Source of the DNA: Fragum whitleyi
Lineage: Eukaryota; Mollusca; Bivalvia; Cardiida; Cardiidae
Direction of reading: 5' to 3'
Length of the DNA: 64,000 bases
Assembly: GCA_948146395.1 (NCBI GenBank)
Contig: OX411552.1
Location: forward strand, 51,202,258-51,266,257
Positions 24,045 to 34,300 of the stretch are shown in pieces. The notes under the pieces were generated by a model. That model ran no database searches. It was given only the letters and a program-made list of their open reading frames with translations, and was not told the origin of the DNA. The stretch's first letter is position 1, and each line of letters opens with the position of its first letter. The position numbers were made by a program, and so were the translations under genes.

Positions 24045-25442
24045 GAGCTCAAAATACCCAGGTTCCCCTTCCTTAACTTAACATTGCTTTTTGATCAATG
24101 TAGAATTTACATATTTATCAAAGAATTATTGTTCACAAGAATGCAGTTCTGATTCTTGGCCACCATTAACAGCGAGTCGACGCACTGATTTCTTTTTAAA
24201 TTGGAGAAATATTCCGCAGAAATATTTTTCTTTCACTTAAGTTTCTCTAAGAACATCAAAAAATATTGTGTTTTTGGGTACCATTTTGCAAAACCATATA
24301 TATTTGGAAAAATGATTTGTCAACTGATCTCGTGTAACATTTTGAATACATCAATTTGTAATTCAGATTTGTCTGCTTTTGTTGAAAAGAGAGCCGAGTT
24401 TCTTCATCTCTTTACTAATGACCCAGTCATTTTTTAGATTGAAATCTATAATGACTATATGAACAAGATCTTTGATTAACTGTTATCTCTAAAAATAAAT
24501 GACAATACTGTGAAAATTCTAATAGAGCCCCTGATCTAATAAAACCCTATCTCCCTTTTCAGAGAATAGAAACTACCATTTTTTATGTGATTTTACAAAA
24601 TCTTGCAGCCTCCTTTAAAGGCCCATCCCACAAAAGCAAGGTCACAGTCTTTCCAACCGATCATGTTTATTATAGGTTACCGAAAGAGAAAAGTGATTAT
24701 ACTTCTTCATTTTTCACCTTTGGTTTTGGTGGTTACTAATGATGTATAGTGTGAAAACATTGACATGACTGACCGTAACCTCTATTAGCATACATTACAT
24801 GCTAGACTGATTGTCACATGGTATCTCCGTTAGGTCTCGTTTAACTGCGTGAACCAAGTTTCATAATATATACATATTAAATGACACTGTGACGAGTAGA
24901 TACTTGTCGTTCCACGTGGAAAGAGTAATGCATCTGAAGACAAAAGACAGTGGTTCGAGTCACGATGACAGCATATTTATTTTTCCACTATATTTCCATT
25001 CATTTTATAGATATTTTTCTTTTGAATAATGTTGAAGATAAACTCGATTCCCAAAGAGATCTGCAGTATGTTATAAAATATTTGTTTTGTCCGTTGGTTT
25101 CTTTTTTTTTTTTTTTTTTTGTTTGAATAGGGTCTAACGCCCTTATAATATTTTTTGTCATATTGTGGTGGCTGGACTGCTTAACTATGAATGCCTGGAA
25201 TTTCAATTACAAATACTACGACGACAACTCTTCCGAGATTCCAGTTGCTAATCCCGCGTAGGTCTTCTATTTTCAACTAAATTTGCCCTTTAGACCATTT
25301 GACAATGTCTTGTGTTTTCCATATTTGAGTTAAGGAGACAGAATGCGATAAATGAACCGCGCTGTGCAAAACAATTATTGTCATTCAAACACAAGATAAC
25401 TAGTCAAATGGGGGCAAACAGATAAAAAAAAATAATATAAAA
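24045..25442. other. Non-coding DNA with a tRNA-like SINE remnant
   Basis: No gene seen. It contains the tRNA-like sequence at 24895-24975 and a T-run near 25106-25122 next to it. Confidence 0.45.
24895..24975 (+). repeat. tRNA-like sequence, probable SINE head or tRNA pseudogene
   Basis: A B-box-like word GGTTCGAGTCA sits at a tRNA-like distance from an A-box-like stretch containing CACGTGGAAAGAGTAATG. Stem pairing looks incomplete, so I read it as a tRNA-derived SINE or a pseudogene, not a functional tRNA. Confidence 0.4.
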
Positions 25443-25527
25443 CGTGTGATATAAGAAGATTCGAACTCATGACCTCTGCACCTGTAGACATCAGACTAGA
25501 CCTCTCGACCACACAGTCAAACAGTGT
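25443..25527 (-). repeat. tRNA(Ser/Leu)-like sequence, probable SINE head
   Basis: On the minus strand, TGTGGTCGAGAGGTCTAG matches the A-box of Ser/Leu-type tRNAs (TGG-CGAG-GGT) and GAGTTCGAATC matches the B-box. The acceptor stem does not close cleanly, which favours a SINE head or a pseudogene. Confidence 0.45.
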
Positions 25528-25774
25528 GTATTGGTACTATTACATTATACAAACATTTTTAAAAGCGTACACTTCCTGGATTTACGATGTTTTTTCAAAA
25601 GCTTACGGCTACCCTCGATGATAAATGTATTCATTGGTTAATTTATTCATTGCATAGAGGTCAAGTCATGTCAATAATTCCACACTATAATATATAGCAT
25701 TTTCAGCTTGAATATTTGCAGAATAGGGGGGTATAATCCAGTCACCTGGGCGTCAGTGTCAGCTTAATGCTTTG
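25528..25774. other. Non-coding DNA, nothing recognised
   Basis: Short AT-rich spacer without identifiable content. Confidence 0.4.
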
Positions 25775-26330
25775 TTTAAGGTTTTACATGCAACTGTGTC
25801 AAATCTATGTTTCTACTGAAGCTTCTGCTTGGAAACTTCGCACATGCTTCTATGACCATAATCTCAGCCTTTGACAAAGATTCATTAGTCTGATATCGAG
25901 TTTAACCCTTTTCGCACTTGGAAAGCTTGGTTAGGTTTAAATGTGCAACTTCTGTTTATCTTTTATATATCTGTTTCTACTAAAGCTATTGCTTGGAAAC
26001 TGCACATGCTTCTGTGACCATCATATCATCCTATACGCAAAGATTAATTACTCTGATATTTTATTAAGTAATTTTAGCCCTGTTTGGACTTGGAAAATCT
26101 TGGTTTTAGTTTTACATGCAAATGATTCATATCTGTAATACCTCTGTTTCTACTTAAACTATTGCTTGGAAACTTTGCATGTGCTTCCTTAACTATGATA
26201 TCATGCTCTCGACAAAGATTTTATCATTTCTCTGATATTTAATTTAATGGAATTATCTAATGTCAACATAGATTGACTTTTACTATCTAACACTAGGAAT
26301 AGTCGAGCTTTGCTGTCCTTCAACAGCTCT
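25775..26330 (+). repeat. Degenerate tandem repeat, three units of about 163-175 bp
   Basis: The word TTTCTACT, then GCTTGGAAACT and CACATGCTTC recurs near 25811, 25974 and 26149. The stretch ends with CAACAGCTCTTGTTTC, like the 3' ends of the Helentron-like families here. It is probably the decayed body of another such element; no 5' hairpin was found. Confidence 0.55.
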
Positions 26331-26412
26331 TGTTTCATCGTCTTATCAAATATTATTATGTGGTGTAGCCTCCCATAGAAGCCCATCCTTTTCTAGATTA
26401 AATGCTATTATT

Positions 26413-26438
26413 CTGATAGAACCCTGGGGTTCTATCAG
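26413..26438. repeat. Perfect 12-bp hairpin, loop of 2
   Basis: CTGATAGAACCC and GGGTTCTATCAG are perfect reverse complements separated by TG, followed by AGCTTTTATGG. The form resembles the 5' terminal hairpins of the element families in this window, so it may be the relic of another 5' end. Confidence 0.6.
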
Positions 26439-27162
26439 AGCTTTTATGGTACTTACTATTTTGCCATGAAAACTATATTTTACCCAATAAAATGATGGTC
26501 AGTTTGTCTTCGTTAATTCAAATGATGTAAGTCTCACCTAATTATGACATAGCAACAATGATATCATTCTTACAGTAAATTGACTATCAAATTATCAGTA
26601 ACTTATTTCACCAAATAAATGCATCTGGCACGATGCAAAACTTCATTGGGCTCTTTAATTTCATACCAATTTTCCTCAATTCCAATAACGTACAGTCATT
26701 ATGTAGGGTAATTATTGTACGTAACACTAGCAAACTGCTAACCCTGGCCCTTCTCTGGGGGTCGCTATTGTCTCCCAATGCGAAAATGAAATGAATTTGG
26801 CAATAAAAAAATTAAATTGGCTACAGATCTTGCGACAAAGCAATCCGAACTTTGACCCATCATCGATTTTTGATGTTGACATACGCTAAGAGGATATTGT
26901 GTAGACATGCTAATGAATGACTGGCAATTAATTGAGGCAAAAGGCACGTATGTGAACTAGTAACCTCTTGGCTTCCCTTAAGACTTCTGTCATTGTTCAC
27001 AAAAATTAACTGTAAATTAAATGTTAATTAACATTTACATACAATCCCTCTTGACAATGAGCTATATAAAATAACATAAGATTTTATCAAACACAAATTT
27101 TAGCAAATTTTAGGATAAAATTGGCTCCAAATTGGCCCCTGAAATCCAAATTTGGCTCCATT
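26439..27162. other. Non-coding DNA, nothing recognised
   Basis: No gene or structured repeat identified. Confidence 0.4.
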
Positions 27163-30100
27163 TTTTAGCTCACCTGAGCACGAAGTGCTCAAGGTGAGCT
27201 TTTGTGGTTGGGTGGATGTCCGTCGTGTGTCGTCAACATTTACCTTGTATGCACTCTAAAGGCCACATTTTTTGCTCAATCAACCTGAAATTTGGTCAGA
27301 ATGATTGGCTTGATAAAATCTCGGACGAGTTCGAAATTGGGTCAACTAGGGTCAAAAACTAGGTCACGGGGTCAAATCTAAGAAAAACCTTGTATGCACT
27401 GTAGAGGTCACATTTTTTGTCTGATCAACTTGAAATTTAGTCAGAATAAATGTCTTGATTAATTCTCGGACAAGTTCGAAATTGGGTCAACTAGGGTCAA
27501 AAACTAGGTCATGGGGTCAAATCTTAGAAAACCCTTGTATGCACTCTAGAGGACATATTTTTATTATACGCCGCCGGAGGCGGACGTATTTTGGCGTCAT
27601 CTTCTCTGTCTGTCCGTCCGTCCATCCATCCGTCCATCCGTCCGTCCGTACGTACGTCCACTTTTCTTGTCAACGCAACTCCTCCTAAACTTCTGGTTGG
27701 ATCTTCTTGAAACTTGGTCAATGTTATCACCTCAATTGGTAGATGTGCATGAAGGAAGGATTTTACGGTTCGTTGATTTTTGCCTGAGTTATGCCCCTTG
27801 ATAACTTAGTCTCTGGGTCCACTTTTCTTGTCAACACAACTCCTCCTAAGTTTCTGGCTGGATCTTCTTGAAACTTGGTCAATGTAATCACCTCAATTGG
27901 TAGATGTGCATGAAGGAAGGATTTTATGGTTCGTTGATTTTTGCCTGAGTTATGCCCCTTGATAACTTAGTCTCTGGGTCCACTTTTCTTGTCAACGCAA
28001 CTCCTCCTAATTTTCTGGCTGGATCTTCTTGAAACTTGGTCAATGTAATCACCTCAATTGGTAGATGTGCATGAAGGAAGGAATTTATGGTTCGTTGATT
28101 TTTGCCTGAGTTATGCCCCTTGATAACTTAGTCTCTGGGTCCACTTTTCTTGTCAACGCAACTCCTCCTAAGTTTCTGGCTGGATCTTCTTGAAACTTGG
28201 TCAATGTTATCACCTCAATTGGTAGATGTGCATGAAGGAAGGAATTTATGGTTCGTTGATTTTTGCCTGAGTTATGCCCCTTGATAACTTAGTCTCTGGT
28301 TCCACTTTTCTTGTCAACGCAACTCCTCCTAAGTTTCTGGCTGGATCTTCTTGAAACTTGGTTAATGTTATCACCTCAATTGCTAGATGTGCATGTCCCC
28401 TTGATAACTTAGTCTCTGGTTCCACTTTTCTTGTCAACGCAACTCCTCCTAAGTTTCTGGCTGGATCTTCTTGAAACTTGGTCAATGTTATCACCTCAAT
28501 TGGTAGATGTGCATGAAGGAAGGATCTTATAGTTCGTTGATTTTTGCCTGAGTTATGCCCCTTAAAAACTTAGTCTTTGGGGCTAATTGCCTCAGTTATG
28601 CCCCCTTAAAATTTAGTCTCTGGGGCTTATTGAAATTGCAGCCTTGTGAATGCAACTCTTCCTAAGTTTCTGGCTGGATCTAAATGAAACTTGGTGGATG
28701 TTATAACCGAAATTGGTAGATGAGCATGAAGTAAGGATTTTATGGTTCATTAATTTTACCCTAAATTATGCCCCCTTAAAACTTAGTATCTGGGGCTTAT
28801 TGAAATTGCAGCCATTTGAACACAACTCCTCCTTACTTTTTGTCTTTATTTAAATGAAACTTGGTCAATGTCATCACCATAATTTGTAGATGTACATGGA
28901 TCAAGGATTTTATGGCTCATTTATTTCCCTGAATTATGCCCCCTTAAAACTTAGTGCCTGGGGCTTATTGAAATTGCAGCCTTGTGAAGGCAACTCCTCC
29001 TAACTTTTTGTCTTGATTTAAATGAAACTTGGTCATTTTCAATTTGGTTCTGTCAAAATAAGTAGTGTCTACAATTATTTTCGTGAAACAGCAGCAAAGT
29101 GGCGGCGTATTTTGTGACGATGGCACTCTTGTTTGTCATATCAACCTGAAATTTGGTCACAATGATTGTGTTGATCAAATCTCAGAGAAGTTTGAAATTG
29201 GGTCAAATCGGGTCAAAAACTAGGTCACAGGGTCAAATCTTACAAAAACCTTGTATGCACTCTAGAGGTCTCATTTTTTGTCTGATCAACTTGAAATTTG
29301 GTCAGAATGATTGTCTTGATAAATTCTCGGACAAGTTTGAAATTGGGTCAACTGGGGTAAAAAACTAGGTCATGAAAGTCAAATCAAAGAAAACCCTTGT
29401 ATGCACTCTAGAGGCCACATTTTTTGCCCAATCAACCTGAAATTTAGTCAGAATGATTGTCTGGATAAAATCTTGGACGAGTTCGAAATTGGGTCAAATC
29501 AGGTCAAAAACTAGGTCACGGGGTCAAATCTTAGAAAAACCTTGTATGCACTCTAGAGGTCACATTTTTTGTCTGATCAACTTGAAATTTGGTCAAAATG
29601 ATTGTTTTGATAAATTCTCTGACAAGTATGCAATTGGGTCAACTGGGGTCATTAACTAGGTCACAGGGTCAAATCTTAGAAAACCCTTGTATGCACTCTA
29701 GAGGACACATTTTTTGCCTTATAAACCTGAAAATTGGTCAGAATGATTGTCTTGATCAAATCTCGGATAAGTTCGAAATTGGGTCATATCGGGTCAAATA
29801 CTAGGTCATGGGGTCAAATCTTAGAAAAAACCTTGTATGCACTCTAGAGGTCACATTTTTTGTCTGATCAACTAGAAATTTGGTCAGAATGATTGTCTTG
29901 ATAAATTCTCGGACAAGTTTGAAATTGGGTCAACTGGGGTTAAAAACTAGGTCATGGGGTCAAATTTAGGAAAACCCTTGTATGCACTCTAGAGGTCACA
30001 TTTTTTGTCTGTTCAACTTTAAAATTGGTCAGAATGATTACTTGATAAAATCTCGGACGAGTTCGTAATTGGGTCAACTGGGGGTCAAAAACTAGGTCAC

Positions 30101-31036
30101 GGGGTCAAATCTAAGAAAAACCTTGTATGCACTCTAGAGGTCACAATTTTTTGGTCTGATCAACTTGAAATTTGGTCAGAATGATTGGCTAGATAAAAAT
30201 TTTGGACAAGTTTGAAATTGGGTATAGTGGGTTCAATAACTAGGTCACGGGTCAAATCTTAGAAAACCCTTGTATGCACTCTAGAAGACACATTTTTTGC
30301 CTTATAAACCTGAAATTTGGTCTGAATGATTGTCTTGATCAAATCTAGGGAGAGTTCAAAATTGGGTCAAGTGGGGTCAAAAACAAGGTCACGGGGTCAA
30401 ATCCTTGAAAATAATTGTATGCACTCTAGAGGTCACATTTTTTGTCTGATCAACCTGAAATCTGGCCTGAATGATTGTCTTGATAAAATCTTTGGAGAGT
30501 TCGAAATAGAGTCAAGTGGGGTCAAAAATTAGGGTCACGGCGTCGAATCTTAGAAAACCCTTGTATGCACTCTAGAGGACACATTTTTCCCCAATTTACC
30601 TGAAATTTAGCTATCTAGAATGTTTGTTTTTATAAAAACTCGGACAAGTTAAAAACTGGGTCAAGTTAGGTCAAAAACTAGGTCATGGGGTCAAATCTTA
30701 GAAAAACCTTGTATGCAACCTGGAGGTCTCATTTTTTGTCTGAACAACCTGAAATCAAGTTAGATTGATTGTCTTGATAACATCTCAGTCCAGTCTGAAA
30801 TTTGGGCAAGTGGGGTCAAAAACAAGGTTACTGGGTCAAATCTAAGAAAAAAAGTGTATGCACCCTGGTTTTAACTTTTTAGCCCTATCAACTTAAAATT
30901 TTTCAGAAAAATTATTGTGATAAAAGTCAAGTCTTTTTGCTTGAAAATTAGCCAAATAATTTTTCAAAACCTGTTTGAAATTTGTTTTGGACAATTCACT
31001 CAGGTGAGCGATTAAGGGCCACTATGGCCCTCTTGT
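27163..31036 (+). mobile_element. Family A element, subtype b, with nested B element (A4)
   Basis: The 5' hairpin (arm from 27167) with a GAA loop, GTCCGTCGTG, then monomers of about 145 bp. The array is split by the family B element at 27562-29133 and continues for about twelve more monomers. The 3' end is CTCAGGTGAGCGAT, then GGGCCACTATGGCCC and TCTTGTT. The element stops 107 bp before the splice acceptor of the first SAMHD1 coding exon seen. Frames of about 71 codons inside are monomer read-through. Confidence 0.85.
27562..29133 (+). mobile_element. Family B Helentron-like element nested in A4 (B1)
   Basis: The 5' hairpin is ATACGCCGCC, GGA loop, GGCGGACGTAT (one bulged A), followed by a long GTCCGTCC/GTCCATCC run (27606-27658). 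About nine monomers with a period of 161 bp follow (CAACGCAACTCC-type words at 27671, 27832 and 27993). The 3' end has GGCGGCGTATTTTG, an exact complement of the first ten hairpin bases, and ends GGCACTCTTGTT. It sits in the T-run of a family A monomer. Confidence 0.85.
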
Positions 31037-31143
31037 TTTATTTGGTAAAAGTGTTGGCAAAAAGAATTTTCGGTCCAGGGAAGGCCCTGCTAACCTGTAC
31101 GTATTTGATTGTCAATTAAAGGGTTTTATTAAAATTATTTCAG

Positions 31144-31376
31144 AGGGGGGTCCAGCATGACATCAGGGATCCCAGACTCCCAGGACTATGAAATCTTCAG
31201 TTCTCAAGAAGACGATGTTCCCCCGGCTCCAAAGCGTGCCAGACAGAATGGTTATGGAGAGGCAGGCAAACGCTACCTTAGTTCTCCCTACAAGAGCTGG
31301 GAGACATGGGACAGTGACAAAGTCTGTCAAAAGTTGACAGAGGCCGGGTTTGAGGATATTGGAATTAAATTCAGAG
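31144..31376 (+). CDS. SAMHD1: SAMHD1 exon with start codon (N-terminus and first half of SAM)
   Basis: Acceptor TTATTTCAG ends at 31143; 13 bases precede the ATG at 31157. It encodes 73 residues plus one base: an acidic, Ser-rich N-terminus, the basic KRAR motif, and the SAM helix-1 region [19 protein letters not shown]. The donor is GTAGTT at 31377, so the exon ends in phase 1. Because the frame is open through the 13 bases, this is either the second exon after a 5' UTR exon or part of a longer coding start. Confidence 0.9.
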
Positions 31377-34300
31377 GTAGTTATTCTTTCTGGATTTCTT
31401 TTTAAACACTACCAAAGGATGTACATTGATATCATCTTCTTCATAGGTTAGAATGTTTCTACACGCCTCCTTCCTTTTATGCACATTTTTAGCTCTGCTG
31501 GCTATTGTCATGGAGCTGTGTTTGTGGTGTGTCTGTCCACCTGTGTTTCCGGTCATTAGCCTTTTCTATTGAAATCTTCTCAGATACGTCTGGTTGAATT
31601 AAATTAAATCTTCACAAGAATTGTCCTTGGGTGACCCTCTTTGTTGATAAAGAATTTTTTATGCAATGAAAGAACCTGGCTTTAATGGGTGTGGCTTTTT
31701 TTCAAATATTTTAAAAAGTTAAAACTTAAGGAAGTGTTAAATTACACATTTTTGGTTTAATTATTGTGACCATTTGGGAAGTGGAAAAGTTTTGACCCTT
31801 GTCAGACTGCACGTGTTGTGCAGACCGACAAAGGTCAAAACTTTTCGCGCTTTACTAATTTTCTGAATCTTGAATAATCAATCAACCTTCCTGTTAAAGA
31901 ATTTTTGTATACGCCCTCTGATTATCCAGTACTAGAACCAATCTCTATTTAAATTTTTTATTTAACGAAGTTCCGAGATGGTCCTTTTTTGCATGACAAG
32001 TCACAATTATTCTTCATGGTAGATTTTTGTGTATTACATGTGAGAAAACAAGGACCTTTATCAGGCAATATTGTTTACATGCTATGTGCCAAACTATTTA
32101 TGTAAACAGTGTTATCATAGTAGCAAGTTTGAAGGGAAAAACCCACTTCTTCTTTCTGCTATCTTTTGGGACTGCTATGTTCAATAAATATGGTATATGG
32201 TTTGATGTAACTAGCTTATGTAAATATTAATTTTCTCACATGACCTTGGACAAGTTGATAGTTAAATGTTACTTGTCAGACTTGACGATTAAGTTGTCCA
32301 AAGTTTTTCTTATTCTTTTTTTTTTAAAAGTTAAATCAAGCACATCAAATTCTTGCAAAATTGTTCTTCTAGTGACCCTTTTTAAAAACTGTTTGCAAAA
32401 ATTTTGATTGGGCATAACAATGGATGTGGTAAGGAAGGGCTTGTTTTTACTATGAAATTCTTGAATGACATCTCCCTAATTGCTAAAGTCAATTGAAAAT
32501 CAGCACTGCTGACTTGTTATCAATTCCTATTTTTGATTGGCCAGTATGTTAAAAAAAAAAACAGGATGAACGCTGGTGATTTAACGAAAAAAAAGATTCA
32601 TTTTAATACACATATGTCTTTTTTTCGTGGCCAGTGATTAGGCAGAAATTGCATGGTTGACTAAACATAGCTTGCTGAAGATATGCTGGTAGACAAATGC
32701 CAGCCATGCATTGCCAACTAGATGTGCATAACAAACAAAAGTAAAAAGGCCAGAAAAAGACAAAATAAAAAATACACTTGTGATGTGTAAGATCAACCTG
32801 GCAATGATTAGTCATAGCCCGCTCAAGTGCTCAAGGTGAGCTTTTGTGATCATTGAATGTCTGTCGTCCGTCATGCGTCGTCTGTCGTCCGGCGTCAACA
32901 ATCTTAGTGTTTACACTCTAGAGGCCACAAATATGGCCCAATCTTCATAAAACTTAGTCAGAATGTTGGCCAGGTCACAAGGATGTACCCTATTGAAAAT
33001 AGGAAGGATCCGTGCCATATCACAGGAAAAGGGGCCTTACAGACAATTTTCTTGTTTACTCTCTAGAGGCCATAAATATGGCCCAATCTTCTTGAAACTT
33101 AGTCAGAATGTTGGACAGGTCACAAGGATGAACCCTATTGAAAATTGGAAGGATCCATGCTATATCACAGGAAAAGGGGCCTTAATGACAATTTTCTTGT
33201 TTACACTCGAGAGGCCACAAATATAGCCCAATCTTTATGAAATTTGGTCAGAAAGGTTGGCCAAGCCACAAGGATGATCCCTATTGAAAATGGGAAGGAT
33301 TCGTGCCATATCACGGGAAAAGGGGTCCTAATGACAACTTTCTTGTTTACACTCTAGAAGCCACAAATATAATTCAATTTTCATGAAACATGGTCAGAAT
33401 GTTGGACAGGTCACAAGGATGAACCCTATTAAAATTTGGAAAGATCCATGTCATATCACAGGAAAAGGGGCCTAAATGACAATTTTCATGTTTACAAAAC
33501 AGAGTGTTACAAGTGGAAATAAAATGTAATTGATTAAGTTTAATCCTTTGATATTCTGTATTGACAGTTGAAGATATAGATGGGTCTCTGTTACCAGATA
33601 TAGATGAGAACAGACTTGAACAACTTGGCATTGTGTGAGTAGATAAACAAACACAGTCCTTTCAACTGTCATAAAGAGATAAAATCCTGCTTAACAAGAT
33701 TATAATTTTGTCATTAAGAATGATTTGGATTAATTTGTCAATACCTTAAGTCAATATAACCAGCTTTAGTTCCTGATTTGTTTATCCTAAGATTTTTTCT
33801 GGCAGCTTAAAATCTTTGCTCTAAAGAACACTTGATCTGAACAATCTAAAAACCTAAATTATATTTCCTAAGAACCCTGGTCAGAAGAATACACCTCAGA
33901 CTACAACATTTAAACTGGAAATTGGAACAATTGCAGATCACAAGTTCAAATCAACAAAATATATTTTTCCAAAATTTATTTAATAATTTTTGTTAAATAG
34001 TGACAAATCCAATTACTCAATCACTATTGGACCAATTTTCATTCTCATGGTGCTTATAAATGTCTTGACTCTTGCAGCAGAATTGGTGACAGAATGAGAA
34101 TAAAGAAATTTTTGGATGGCATTATGTTAGAAACAGTAGCTGACAATAGGAAGGTAACATGAATATTGCAAAGATAATTGTAATTATTGCTGACTCTAGC
34201 CATGGCAATTTCAAACTTCACTTTGACCAGATGCCTCGTCCAGGAAATACATGTACTTACCTAACAATAAACTAAATTAAACATGAGTCTACATTGAAAA

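Noticed and set aside
25443..25527. Functional tRNA gene on the minus strand
   Set aside because: A- and B-box words are present but the acceptor stem does not close and there is no clean terminator; a SINE or pseudogene is more likely.
31784..31846. Hairpin as a microRNA precursor
   Set aside because: The loop is only 5 nt and the total is 63 nt, with a core shared by a dispersed repeat; a mobile hairpin is more likely. No small-RNA evidence is available.
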